Assembly: GCA_026225945.1 (NCBI GenBank)
Contig: JAMJFZ010000199.1
Coordinates: forward strand, 68,426,501 to 68,490,500
Origin: Cricetomys ansorgei
Taxonomy: Eukaryota > Chordata > Mammalia > Rodentia > Nesomyidae
Direction: 5' to 3'
Length of the DNA: 64,000 nucleotides
Shown: piece by piece, positions 51,960 to 63,604 of the stretch
How positions within the stretch are numbered: position 1 is the stretch's first letter
How the letters are laid out: every line of letters starts with the position of its first letter
Program-made: the position numbers and the translations under genes
Notes under the pieces: model-generated
Told to the model about the DNA's origin: nothing
Seen by the model: only the letters and a program-made list of their open reading frames with translations
Database searches by the model: none

Positions 51960-52745
51960 CATATTTTTTATTATTTTTGATAGGCATACAAGGATAACAG
52001 ACTTATGAGATACAAGGCAATGTTTGGGTTCAAACAAACATTCAGCAAGGATCAGAGACTTGGCACCTCCATCACCCTGGGTTCCTGCTGCATCGAACTT
52101 CCAGTCCCTGCTTCTGATTACTCTGAGAGACACCGCATTATTCTTAGCAATGTCGACCCTATCGTGTGACCTATTTCTCCTAATTGTAACTTCTCAGCTG
52201 TCAGCTTATTCCAGTGCCGTGACCACCACAATCTACCCTCCATGCTGTGAGATCAACTTTAGAATCCACATACAAGTGAGATCATGCAGTGTTTGTCAGT
52301 CTATGCCTGGCTGACTGCACATAACACAGTGTAAACCAGATCCTCGATATCACACATGCCAGGATTATACGCTCTTCATTGGCTGCATAGTATTCCACTG
52401 TGTGCATATTACACAGGACGCTTATCCTGTGAGGAACATTTAGGTTGCTTTCACACCAGGCCTTTGTGAACAGTGCTGTGACCAGCACAGGTGTGCAGGT
52501 ATCTCCTTCATGTTCAAGTTTCCTTTGGGCGTGCACCTGCTGGATCATAAAGTAGTTCTATTTTTAGTTTTGCACAACAACCACAGTAATGCACTTCCCA
52601 GCCACAGTGTAAGGAGCACCCTTAGCATTCTTGCCAGCATCTCTGACATCTTGTCATTGATGATGGCCATTCTGATGGTATGAAAGTTGTCTTCCCACAA
52701 TTTTGACTCACACCTCCTTGAGGACTAGTGAGGTTCAGCATTTAA
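51960..52745 (+). mobile_element. Ancient LINE-1 3' region
   Basis: tatttttgataggcatacaa, acaagtgagatcatgcagtg, gctgcatagtattccactgt and gaacagtgctgtgaccag occur in the old L1 3' order. Confidence 0.75.
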
Positions 52746-53774
52746 AAACAGAAACCCTGTAACAACAGTGCACCCACCACACCCCACCCCACCCCGCACC
52801 CCTGGTCAATGGCAAGTAAATCCTCTCTGCACTATGGTGGCACAGCTGCCAAGTTCAGTGTTTTTCCTCCTGCTGACTCGGCCTAACTCAGAAGCCACTT
52901 GCTCCCCACTGCCTTCTCTGATACAGCCCCTGGCTAGTGCTTCACCTCTTCCCTCCACATCAAGCTCCCTAGGTCAAAACTCAGAGCTCATATGGCATTC
53001 AGGAGACCAGGTGCTCTTCAGGGGCCAGAAAGGCCTGGGGTGCACCATATACCAGGGCACACAGCAATCAGACCCACAATGTGTCAGTGACATGTATAAA
53101 TAGTCCCACTCAGTGGAATTGAGGTGCACCCTAACTGGCCTCCTGTGGGTGTCTGTCAGGCTGCATGGAAGGAGCTTGATACTATATCCACAGTGAAGCC
53201 TTTTTCCTGGGAGCTTTCTGTGTTTAGAACAAGCAAAGACTGTGGTGTCAGAGCTGCCTTCAGATCTGCTCCCTAGGGAGGCTGAGCAACTAGGAACAAA
53301 ATAGATAACTGAGTGACATAGTGGACCTGCACACAAGAGGAATTCAATGTGTGATGGACAAGGAGGCCAGGAGACTTGAGACCTCATACTTAGAAACATA
53401 CCCCGTTATACCATCAGGCCAGGACAGGGAAACTACTGTTCAGCACTGGTACCCACACAGGTTGGCAGGGTTTGAAGTCCACCACGCACTGCTGTATGAA
53501 CATTGGTTCTGCCCTGTACACCACATCCGTATCAGCACTCTGCTGCCTGCCCCCTTCAGCATCTCTGACAGCAGGTTTCCTGCTGGGGTGACATCTGCTC
53601 AGAGCCAAGGCAAGGGGCTCATGGGGTGGTTCTGTGTTGACAGTAAACCTACTGCTGCTGTTGCTGCTGCTTTTCTTCTTGTCTTCTCTTTTCTTCTTCT
53701 TCATCTTCTTTTCTTCTTCTCCTGTTCCTTCTCCTTCTTCTTTTGCCTGACATTAAACAGCTGACACTTTAAAT

Positions 53775-53831
<57 letters not shown>

Positions 53832-55382
53832 CTTCATGATTTTATCTCTGCTGGCTGCATCACCAGGTGACTCATTTCCAGTTACTCCAGGAGACCAGGG
53901 GATTGGAGTTAATCCAAATAATTCCTTGTTTATGGGACATCCAGGCTGTGCAAGCCCAGTACTAGGACCCTTGCACGCTTCATCACTGGTCCTGAAAACT
54001 GCCATTCCCCTTCTTCAGGTGACCTGTTCTCCCCCAAAGCAAAAGGTACCAGATCAGTCCAAGCCAGGGTGGGCAAACGAACATGGTCCCACTGACCCCA
54101 GGCTACACACAGTAGCGACCCCGTGCCCACAAGGAGATGGCTAGTCAGGGACAGAGCACAGGAGATTCTGTTCCTAGAACAGACTGAACTTGTATGACTG
54201 TTATAGAGACACACAGACTGGGTTCTAGGAGAAGGAATGGTCAGGGCCTAAAACACCAAAGCCCAGCCTATAGGGGCTGGCAGATACTCTGAACAGAGAA
54301 AGAGAAGGACCCCTGAGCAGGAGAGCAAATCCTAGCAAATGCTAGATAGGAGTCAAGCCCATTTTCCATGAAAAACTGATCCAGATGAAATTTAAGCCCA
54401 CAGCCAGGCAATTCATCTCCCTTACCCATAACCCATCCATCCATACTAGGCTCTCCCCTTCCTGTCCCTTGCTCCCCATGGTTCCCTAGAAAACCTGCCT
54501 CCTGTGTCAGCTGTGGCTGGCTTCTCTACACTTTCTCTATCCCAGGGCTGAACTGGGGCCTGATATGCATAAATCCCTAACAGAAGTAAGAGATGGCCAG
54601 GGGAAGGATGGACCAACTGCTGTGATTCTTCCATGCTCTTGGGGGAGACTGATGAAGGCCTCCAGAGCCCCAGATACATTCCAGCACTGCCAGGAGAGGT
54701 GGCTCCCGTGCAACAACTCTGCGCACCACACCCAGATGAGTAGCCACTCTGATGCCTCTACTTTTGGGGTGCCAAAATCTTACTGCCAGAGGTGTTTCCT
54801 ACAGAAACCACAAGGTTCTCCTGGAGAAGTGATATGGCCTCCTCATCAAGAAGTTAGGAGGAGAGAGAGCTAATATTGGGGAAAATAATTAACTGTAGTG
54901 ATCTAGATAAGAACCCAGATGAAAGACATAGAAAGTGGGGGTGGGGCACAGTGACAGCACCGGGCCTCTGAAGTTGGCTTCAAAGGCTTCTGATCTGCTA
55001 TTCTGCCCAGAGTGACAAAAATAACAGAACTGAAAACTCAGGGCTAGAACTGCCCCACCCAGCAGTCTCAGTCAACTGCCAGTGACTAGGGAAAAAATCC
55101 TAGCTCAGCTTCCAAGGCTTTCCAAGGCACTGCCCCATCCCACTTCTGATGACCCACCTCCAGCCAGCCCTACGATCCTATCCCAGAACCCTGACCAGCC
55201 CCAATTCAGGTCTCCATGGCTCCCACAACCCAGAGCCTTCTTTCCTGCTGGCCAGCTCTAGACTTTCCACACAGCTTCTCCCCACGACACTCACGGAAGC
55301 TTCCATTGATGGAACACACACTCTGCCTACAGGCAGCACCCAATTTCCATGGCCTTCAGAATTTGGAGCTCTCTGTGCACTC
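52746..55382. other. Unique intron
   Basis: Short CCCCA tract at 52771-52800 and the pyrimidine/CA tract at 53650-53827. No gene. Confidence 0.5.
53650..53827. repeat. CTG/CTT pyrimidine tract followed by (CA)n
   Basis: A CTG-rich start and TTC/CTT-rich tract to about 53745, a gap, then about 25 CA units at 53777-53827. Confidence 0.93.
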
Positions 55383-55475
55383 CTTTTCTTATTTTACAAA
55401 GGAGGAAAGTGCCATCAGAAGGGGGTTCAAGTGACCTACCTACCAGCTAGTGAATCCAGAACCAGGGGCCATCTG
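55383..55475 (-). mobile_element. MIR SINE fragment, reverse
   Basis: tcttattttacaaaggagga, aagtgacctacctaccagct and agtgaatccagaaccagggg are the reverse MIR core. Confidence 0.72.
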
Positions 55476-55655
55476 TGCTCAAATCACCCCCTTTTCTGGT
55501 CCCTTCCTGCTGTGCATTGCAACTGAAGGTACCACTGCCTAAGTACGGCTAAAAACTAAGGAGGGGAGAATCTCAAAGCAGGTTTATCTGTGAGTGGTGG
55601 GATCAGCGGAGAGGTTTGGCAGACCTCTGGCCCTCCCGTGATTCGTGATACGCCT

Positions 55656-55830
55656 ACAGTGCAGGGTTAAGAGGATGGACTGTGAGTCAGAATGCTCCAG
55701 AGTGGTGGCTCTGCGGCTCAGCAGCCGTGAGAACCTGGACTACTCGAGTCCCTTACCAATCCGCCCAATGACAGTATCCGTTACTTCATGATTACAACAG
55801 AAGCGGCACTTGGCACACAGACTGAGCTTC
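55656..55830 (+). mobile_element. MIR SINE
   Basis: ttaagaggatggactgtgag, tcagaatgctccagagtgg, tggctctgcggctcagc and gtgagaacctggactactcg follow the MIR 5' half and core. Confidence 0.72.
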
Positions 55831-57818
55831 AGTCCTCACTGCTGTGTCCTGTGAGAATCCCCACTCATGGGTCAACACCAACTTGTGCACACACCACACT
55901 CAGTTCTCTACCAAGTCTGAACCAACCGAGCCCCTCTGGAATCTGGGATGGTGACCTACTCCTAGCTCTCTTCTAGCACGCATCTCTGATTACACATCCC
56001 CTGCAGGTGGGTTCCTTGCCGGAGGGTACCACTGAGTTCCCAGCAGACTTGGTTATCAATCATGTCCTGCTTGTCCAATCTTGGGGAGGGCAAGTGATGT
56101 CCAGCAATTGTGCCCTCCATGACAAACACTTCAGATTCAACAGAGAGAAGTAAGGCCAGAGACAGGAGCCCTCGGTGGATCATGTGTGAAGCTGAGAGAC
56201 ATGTGAAGGTCACACCAGGACCTCGTGAGATGGGCAGAGATGGAATGAATCCCAAGACATGGGCGCCTGCCTGAGGATACCATGAGGCTAGGATTAAAAA
56301 CCAATTGCAGCTGCCAGTCTGAGTTCCCCGGTCCTTTTTCAGCCATATGTTCTTGCTTGCAGATTTTCCCTCAGGCACGCACTTACAAAAACTATGAAGA
56401 GCCCTCTGGAGCATCCCAGCTAGCCATGGCAAGTTCTAAAATGAGCTTCTGTGTTCCTTTCACCCCATGAAAGGCTCAGGAGCCAAGAGATAGCCCCACA
56501 TGGCCTTTCTCCATTGCCACCATGAGATGCTCTGCCTAACACTCTCTTGACCACCTATTCCCTGGGAATCCGCTTGCACTTCTGAGCTTAGACCTACTGC
56601 ATTCCTGACACAAGACCAGTGAGAGGCGCAGTTTCCTGACAAGCGCACCTGCAGGGGGCTGACCATCCATGTAAGATGGGGGACAGTCACCTTCCACTCC
56701 AGGAATGACTAAGCTCATACCTGGGTTTCCACCAACGTTATCAGTCAGCCCAGTCGGCATGTTTGGATGCAAAGGCGTGAGCAGGTCAGGTTGACTCCTG
56801 AGGCCATGAAATAGCACTCTGTACCACACTTAGTACCCTCGTGGCTCCCATCCACCACCACTCAGGTTGGACACAACCAAAGAATGGGTTAGAAAGGGAA
56901 ACGCAGAGCCTTGAATACCAGTTAGCAAGACACTGGACACCACCCTCTTTACTCTGAACTGAAGCGGTCAACATGGTGGGTACCAGCCGATGGCCCAGCA
57001 GGTATGTGGGAAGGAACAGGAAAATCACAAAAGTAGAGCTCAGCCAGTGGGGGAGGGAGCCCTTAAGAACAAGGACCTTGTTAACAAGCAAGCCTGTGCA
57101 TTCTACCAAGGGGCTGAAGCTTGGCCCACAGGACGGCGATCAGCGCCATGACTCCATGTACAGCCTATCTCTAGCCCCAAAGCCTGGTGGGTGGCGGCTT
57201 TCTACATCTCCTGGGTTTTAGTCCCCACCAGCCCCAGCCTCACAAACTGGGCTCATGAATCTTCACCAGCTCCCTGTCAAGCTATCACATGAGGACATCT
57301 TTCACTCATGGTAGGCACCTTAACAGAAGCTGACAGGTGACCAACAGACGCACAGCCCTAAGCACAGCATTTAAACAGGCTCCGCTGGAGTCAGACTGCC
57401 GGAAGCCCAATCTAGTGCTCACCTCACAATGGAGGTCTTCTCTTTTGAGATGCCAAACTCCTATGTCCCTTTTCATAGTTGTACATCATGCTATACACAC
57501 AGGCAGCAAGGACATCATGAGCATTAGAGACATGATCTACCTGCAGTTGTCTGACGGGAGGCCTAAGCAGCTCTTCGACACGAGGAACACACATAAACGC
57601 TAACTCCGGGTAGTAAACTGACCCAACGAGGTGACAGTCTCTAAATATGCATCTGTCAGCCTCCCAGCTAATGATATGAAGAACTTCCTTGGGTTGGGAC
57701 TGAGAGCAGCCACCCATGTGTACTAGAATGAGACTCTTTCACCTTTGCAACCAGCTCTATGTGAGACTGGCCAGAAACCGGTGAGTGGTTGAAATCTTGA
57801 AGCAGATATACAATTAAG
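55831..57818. other. Unique intron
   Basis: Nothing recognised. If Peg13 is transcribed leftward from the CpG island, part of its exon could reach here. Confidence 0.45.
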
Positions 57819-57832
57819 AATTGCATCTTGAG

Positions 57833-58062
57833 GGCCAGATAATGGCGAAGCCTGTAAAGTGCTTGCCCAAGAAGCAGGAGGACCCGAGTTCAATCCCCAA
57901 AATCCACAGGAAAAAAAAAAGCTGGATACGGCAGCATGTACATATAATCTCAGTACTAGAGAGGCAGCTATGGGAGGATCCTCAGGGGGCTCCCTGGCCA
58001 GCCTTGTCGCCACGGGCACACTCACATGCACGCACACGTGCACATGCACACACACAGCACAC
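57833..58062 (+). mobile_element. RSINE1/B4 SINE
   Basis: Head agataatggcgaagcctgta, then ggaggacccgagttcaatcc, a B1-like middle and a CA-rich tail. The flanks aattgcatcttgag (57819-57832) and aactgcatcttcag (58063-58076) match at 12 of 14, a decayed target-site duplication. Confidence 0.85.
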
Positions 58063-58269
58063 AACTGCATCTTCAGCAAGCAACAGTTCACAAAGACAGC
58101 AAGTTGGAGCAATACGGGAGGTGAGAAAGGAGCAGGAGGTCACACTCCTCCTAAGCGCAGTGTGGGTCTCTGGCCTCCAGACAAGACCCAGGGAAAACGC
58201 CCTGCCCCATAGTGCAGGGAAGAACCTAACCTCCAAATAACTTCCCCATGCTCCTCAGGAGGCACACTC

Positions 58270-59320
58270 ACAAAATTTATTTATTGAAGATACAATATAA
58301 CAAACACTTAGAACACGTCAAGGAACCAAACACAGGCCCCTCCACCGGAAGCTTACCTTAAGCAAGAGAGAAAGACCACAAGCAAAAGACAGTATTATAA
58401 GCATATTGTGTGGTGTGAGAAAGTCGGGGAACCGGAACGGGGTGCTGGGAGAAAGGGTGCAGCTGTAATACATGCTTGCTGCTGCACTGACGAGGATATA
58501 CAGCAAAGACCTGATGGAGGGGAGGAGGCAGCCTCATAGCTACCTTGGGAAAAGCATCTCAGGAGGGTTTCCACAGAGACAATAAGGGGGACATGTACCC
58601 ATATATCCCTTCAACCTATTTGGCTCGGAGTAGCTAGAGCTGAGTGCCAGAGATAGGGAAGGAGTAGGATTCAATGTGGGGGCAGGAGGAGGAACTGGGG
58701 ACAGGCCAGAAACAGCTTTCCAGGCCATTGTAAGGACTGTGGGTTTTTATTGAGTAGCTAGAGGCACAGCTGGGAAGTCTCACTTTGGTTTGGATGGGAT
58801 TACACTGAGATCTATAAACAGACTATTAGGGAAAACACTGGAAACTAGTTAGGGAGCTGTGGCAGCCCATCCAACTTAATTGTCCTGGAAGGGAGGAACG
58901 TGGCTGCCATGCATGCCTTTGCACTGTGTTAACAAGGTTATAGTCCAGCAAAGACCAGGGGAGTGGAGGAGGCAGCCTTGTAGCTATCTGGGGGAAAGCA
59001 CTTCAGAAGGAATAGCTTTCACAAAGATAATAAAATGAGCGTGTACACGTCTATTCCTTAAACCTGTTCAGCGAGGTTGGGATACGGATAGTGCCAGAGG
59101 GAGAGAAGGGATGTTAAAGGCACCAGGGTAGGGGTGGAGGTGGGGTAGGAGTGGGGGTGGGGGTGAATTCGAAGCTGCTGGACAGTGGGTGCATTAAGGA
59201 GGCAGAGAAAGCAGAAGTCACTAGAGTATTAAGCATAAAGGGTAAAGAGAAGAGTTAAACGTGATTCCAAGATAGCCAGTCTGAGCGACTGGAAGTTGGA
59301 GTTCCTGTTTTCGGATCCTG
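58270..59320 (+). mobile_element. Ancient mammal-wide repeat with an internal local duplication
   Basis: Phrases such as tccaggccattgtaaggact, gggtttttattgagt and gattccaagatagccagtct followed by gagcgactgg resemble a widespread old mammalian repeat; I do not recall its name. Two segments, about 58446-58686 and 58896-59117, align with each other at an offset of about 445 bp (both contain cagcaaagacc, then gaggaggcagcc). Confidence 0.5.
59126..59164 (+). other. G-rich tract with quadruplex potential
   Basis: Several runs of three to five G occur within 39 bp, with short linkers containing T, A and single bases. It sits within 0.5 kb left of the tandem array. Confidence 0.6.
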
Positions 59321-59649
59321 AGAAAACTGGAGTGGAACCTGGTCGAGTTCTAAAGTGACTGGGTACAGGAGAGGATCTGCACGCTGGAGAGCAGGCTTGT
59401 CCGAACCCTTGGAGTCCCAGCAATGCAGAAGTCTCCTCCTCCAGTCAGTACTGAAAGCCATGAGTGCTCGGCAGGGCAAAGAGGACTGGGCAGCTCCCAT
59501 TGGAGGGAACCCAGAACCTCACTGCTTATAAGCAGCAGCTACCACCGTGAACTCAAGATAATAAAAAAAAAAAAAACAATGCCTCCCAGATTCTCCCCGA
59601 GTGAGATGATCAAGACTGCTGTTATCCTCAGGGTTTGACGGGAGACCTG
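59321..59649. other. Unique intron between old repeat and tandem array
   Basis: Apart from an A-run near 59560-59576, nothing is recognised. The array boundary is gradual and was placed by eye. Confidence 0.5.
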
Positions 59650-62619
59650 TTGCAATACAAAGAGAATCACTGTCCAGCCACAATCCGATGAATGCGTTTG
59701 GCAGGGTTAGAAAACCTGCCTGGGTCTTCAGTAAACACCTCAAAGTAAACCACTCTTCGCTGGGTAAGAATACCCAACCAGTTCCTTGGAGCTGTAGCAT
59801 CCATGCTAAAATCCACAGCATGAAGAGAGCCAACTGGTTTATGGATCTGCAGGTTCCCTGTGCCACCATCCGCTGTGGGCATCAACACAGGAACTCAGTG
59901 CACAGCTACTGCTATTCACACTCAGCTCCATTCTGCCCCAGCAGCCATGCAAGGACATCTGCCCAGCCACTCCCACACGGCCATGAGCAGCATGAAGACC
60001 CCAGCTGGATGATCAGTGTGTAGCTCTGCAGTTTCATCACCATCTTCAGGGCAAGGACACCTGCCAAAGTGATCAATTGGTGACGCTCACAACCATCTGC
60101 AAGGTAATGACATCAGACTATGCTATTCCCTTGTAAGATAAGGATTGCTGGCCAGGTCCTCGCTCCACCATTGAACACAGGGTAAAACCATCCACCAGCA
60201 TCCTTGGTGTTCATTCAAAGCAGTGCTGCTGTCACAGAGAACAGAAATCCACCTACATTTTCAATGGGATGCAACATGGTTTCCTGAGAGCACAGAAGCC
60301 CTCATGGTTCCTCTGGATGTAGTAGCAACCAGACAGAAACTTGGCTGGGTTTGTACACACCTTCTCTGTGCCGCCCAAGTCCTCTTGGTGCCTATGACAC
60401 CAGTACAGCTTCCTGGAAGGTGAGATGCCCTACTGGGTTATCATCACCTAGTGCAAAACTGTATAGACCCCAGAGCGAAGATGTCGTCCCTCCATCTTGA
60501 GGGTAGCTGTGCCAATGCAGCTTCTCAGTCACGTATAGTAAGCTCCACAGAGTGACCATCTGCAGTGTAGAAACACTAAGCCAGACTTTGGATGCCTGAA
60601 TGCAGCTGTGACACAGTCTGTGTGGCTACAGAGCCTGTCCAGGTCCTCAGCATGCCACCCCGAGCGGCTATCCACAGGGCAGAGACTTCGCTGGGTTATA
60701 TCGCAGCCCTCAAAACAAAGGCATCCACCCAGCTCCCTGCTGTGAGGCGTTCTGTGGAAGTAGACTGCCCTGATCCTCACGTACAAATGCATCTGTGACA
60801 CAGGTTGGAGGGTTGGAAAGCCCACCCAGGTTCTTAGAGCATGGCCCCAAGAATGCAACTATTCACAGAATTAAGAGCAATCCAGTGGATTGCCAGCACA
60901 GGGCTCCATGGTGACACGGTGCACAAAGCTGAGGTCGTCCATCCAGATTCCAGCTGTGCCTCCGCCTACATACAGATCTGCCCAGATCCTGGGTGTGCAA
61001 ATGTAGCTGTGACACAGCCTTACAGAACCCAGATCTTAATGCGCAGCTGCAACAATTACAATTATCAGGGTGAGGGCGCTCTGCTGTACCACCATCCCCA
61101 ACATAAGGATATCTGCTACATTCTTAGTGCGCAGATGCCACAATGCGACAGTGAGAGGATGATTTTCGCTGTACCACCAGCTCCAGAAAAACATCAGCCC
61201 GGATCCTTAATGCCCAGCCACTGCACTGCATATATCCACATGGTAAGGGTGCTCGGTCGTCCCACCATCCTCAACCTTAGTGGGCATCTGTGGCCAAAAG
61301 CTGCCCGTTAGTTCTAAACACTCCACTATACCTCCATCCCCAGGATTAGATCCTCTTCGATCCGTAGAACACAGCCACCACGCTGCAGCTGCCCACAGAG
61401 AAAGCAAGGAAGGACGTTCCACAGTGCCCCTCGCCCTAGGACAAAAATCAGCCCAGCTCTTTAGTGTGCAGCAGTCGTGATGCGATTAAGAGCAGCAGGG
61501 CAAAGACACTCGAAAACAACACCATCCCCAGGATAAGATCCTCTTAGACCTTTCAAAAACGCAGCTGCCATGACGCAGTTATCCACAAGGTAAGGGCGTT
61601 CTGCTGTACCAACATCCCCAGGATAAGATCCACTCGGGCATTTGATGCGCAGGCATCCCCAAGGTAGTACCGACTCGGTTAAGCCACCATCCACAAAAAA
61701 AAGGACATCCACTTAATTCCTTAGTGCGCAAGCAGCGGCGCTCTGGAGTTATCTGTGCACAGCTCTGCTGCGCCACCATTCGCGGGAGAAAAAAAATACC
61801 ACGCAGAACATTAGTGCGCCACCAAAACCATTCAAGCTCTCCACACCGTAAGGACGCTATGCTGGATATCCGCGTCTGGTTCCGCTGTGCCTCTATCCTC
61901 CGGGTAAGGACATCCGTTCAGTCATTGAAGTGTAGCCATAAATATGTGTAGTTCCCCAGGATTAAGATGACAAACAGCTGTGCAGGTGTTGGCTGGGTAA
62001 GAGCATACGCCCAAGTCCCAGCCAAAGGGCTGGAAAGCCTCCCTTGATCATCATTGTGTGACGACCACAGCGCTCCGATCCACAGGGTGAGGGCGAGCCT
62101 GTGTACCAGCGTCTCCAGGGTGAAAAGATCGGCCAAGCTCCCGGTCGCATGGCAAGCTCCAGGGTCCTGAGCTCTCAATTTCCTCAGAGCCGCCCACGCA
62201 CGTGCTGCACCAACACAGGCATACGGGTTTCTTCTGCGCCGCCTCCTGCCCATTTCTCGATTCCATCGGTGCGAGAGATCTCAAGCTAAAGACTCGCGGC
62301 TCCGCAGTTTTGTGCCGCAGCTCTTCGACCCAATCTTCCTCAGGGTAAAGGGCTCAGATCTTCCCGGAGAGCCGCAGCGCTGTGCAGATACATACTAACT
62401 CAGGAGCTCAGCTGGGCTATCACACACACTCTAGCATCGCAATAGGGTATGATAAGGACAGCCACTAGATTGTCCTCGGTTCGTGGCCGCAGAGCCGTGG
62501 TAAAGCGGTCCGCTCAGCTCCAAGCCGTGCCGCAGTCTGCAGAGTCGGAGACGTCTGCCGCGGTCTGGTGCGCAGGCAGCTGTGACGCAGTCTGCAGGGC
62601 GAGCCAGCCCAGATCTCAG

Positions 62620-62630
62620 TGCGCAGGCGC
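62620..62630 (-). promoter_or_regulatory. NRF1-type motif
   Basis: TGCGCAGGCGC is the reverse complement of GCGCCTGCGCA, a standard NRF1 binding form. It recurs identically at 62898-62908. NRF1 binds CpG-island promoters and is methylation sensitive, which would suit an allele-specifically methylated promoter. Binding is not shown by sequence alone. Confidence 0.6.
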
Positions 62631-62667
62631 GGCAATGCGGCAGTCTGCAGGGTAGGGACACGTTCTG

Positions 62668-62683
62668 TGGCGCCATCTACCGG
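62668..62683 (-). promoter_or_regulatory. Candidate CTCF or YY1 site
   Basis: The sequence tggcgccatctaccgg fits a degenerate reverse CTCF core (GCGCC-nYCT-RnYGG). Its AGATGGCG complement is the YY1 core octamer. Both factors are known at imprinted DMRs and both are methylation sensitive. A weight-matrix score would be needed to choose. Confidence 0.45.
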
Positions 62684-62897
62684 ATGAGAGAGAGAGTCCA
62701 GGTCCTCGGTGCGCGGGCACAGAAGCCGGCAGTCCACACTGAGGCCACACAGGTTATCAGCGCCACTCCACGGTGCCAGCATCTTCAGGGTATCGGTGCG
62801 TGGCCGCGCTGCGCAGAGGTCTGCAGTCGAGAGACGCTCCTTCGGCAGGGAAGGTTATCGCCGCGGCAGTCGCAGCTAAGCGGCCAGTCCGTCTCAG

Positions 62898-62908
62898 TGC
62901 GCAGGCGC
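62898..62908 (-). promoter_or_regulatory. NRF1-type motif, second copy
   Basis: Identical TGCGCAGGCGC in the second well-preserved array unit. Weaker relatives such as tgcgcagctgc, tgcgcagatgcc and tgcgcaagcagc occur in older units. Confidence 0.6.
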
Positions 62909-62945
62909 GGCAATGCGGCATTCCGCGAGGTAAGAACACGTTCTG

Positions 62946-62961
62946 GGACGCCATCTAGCGG
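62946..62961 (-). promoter_or_regulatory. Candidate CTCF or YY1 site, second copy
   Basis: The sequence ggacgccatctagcgg repeats the motif of 62668-62683, with the same CGCCATCT octamer and a tagcgg end closer to the CTCF form. Confidence 0.45.
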
Positions 62962-63042
62962 TTCGGAATGATGGCCCGCGTTCTTGGTGAGGGAGCACAG
63001 AGTCCCTGAGACAAGAGCCTTCTCCACTGGTGATCGGCGTGT

Positions 63043-63061
63043 GCCCCCTCCCCCCCCCCCC
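63043..63061. repeat. C-rich tract
   Basis: gccccctc is followed by a run of about 13 C, between the array core and the inverted repeat. It is prone to length variation. Confidence 0.85.
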
Positions 63062-63094
63062 GGCAGCATCTACGTGGTGTCCCACAGGGTGGAG

Positions 63095-63138
63095 ACCCTC
63101 ATCCTAAGGATGCCCTGCTAGGTCCTCAGGATGAGGGT
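63095..63138. repeat. Inverted repeat, 16-bp arms
   Basis: Arms at 63095-63110 and 63123-63138 pair at 15 of 16 positions, with a 12-nt loop. The arms include the array word aggatgagggt in both orientations. This sits at the CpG-poor right flank of the array. Confidence 0.75.
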
Positions 63139-63604
63139 GTCCATGCAGTAAGGGTACCACACAAATGAATGCCCCACTGAGTATACAGGGTGAGGGTGTC
63201 CAAGTATGCAAGTATGCGGTAACATTCAGCATTAGCAAACCGAAGGTACGAAGCCGGATCCGCCGCGGAGCAACGGGAACATCAGGCCCTGCCCACAGCT
63301 CTCCCTTCTTGTCCCCTCTTTCAGGGGATTCGGTCTCCTTTGCTGTAGTGCACACTCACTCTGGGGCGCCATGGACTATGCTTTTGCAGCGTAACCTGGC
63401 CGGTGTACCCCTACCCGGCTGCCGAACCAATGCTTTAAACCCCGACTCATGCGCGGTCTGCAGAACCACAAGAGGGACCACGTCCTCAAAGGCGAGCTTC
63501 TGGGATGTATTACGGGGAAGGCCTAGCAACGGGGTTTCCGAGAGGCTCACCAGAGGGCAATCTGTGACGCACTAATAATTTCTAACCAAAAGATAACATT
63601 TAAG

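Larger units (their letters stand above)
62614..62683. repeat. Well-preserved array unit A with NRF1-like and CTCF/YY1-like motifs
   Basis: This copy matches 62892-62961 at 61 of 70 positions. It carries TGCGCAGGCGC at 62620-62630 and tggcgccatctaccgg at 62668-62683. The two copies are 278 bp apart, about three units. Confidence 0.85.
62892..62961. repeat. Well-preserved array unit B with NRF1-like and CTCF/YY1-like motifs
   Basis: Partner of unit A. It carries TGCGCAGGCGC at 62898-62908, a GGTAAG word at 62929-62934 and ggacgccatctagcgg at 62946-62961. Confidence 0.85.
59650..63215. repeat. Decayed tandem array, unit about 80-95 bp, candidate Peg13-DMR repeat
   Basis: A recurring word close to cttagtgcgcagctgtgacg is seen near 61038, 61120, 61205, 61280, 61461, 61560, 61640, 61722, 61812, 62565, 62615, 62702, 62790 and 62893, mostly 75-100 bp apart. 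Each is usually followed by a cagtctgcagggtaagg-like segment and a gctgtaccaccatccccagg-like segment. Left-hand copies (59.7-61 kb) are the most eroded, with tgtgacacag replacing tgtgacgcag. The right-hand copies at 62614-62683 and 62892-62961 match at 61 of 70 positions. Unit length and copy number are hand estimates. The array is not a SINE, LTR or known satellite that I recognise. Its place in the TRAPPC9 intron matches the tandem-repeat DMR reported at PEG13. Confidence 0.8.

Noticed and set aside
60841..61311. 156-codon plus-strand open frame
   Set aside because: It lies wholly in the tandem array. Its sequence follows the repeat and has no family resemblance.
62431..62954. Minus-strand open frames sharing PHCRACALR
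   Set aside because: The shared peptide is just the array unit translated; openness follows from high CpG content.
59650..63215. CRISPR-like array
   Set aside because: No identical repeats with unique spacers; whole units are degenerate and the genome is a mammal's.
63361..63394. gcgccatgg as a start codon for a Peg13-region protein
   Set aside because: The frame closes after seven codons; Peg13 is regarded as non-coding.
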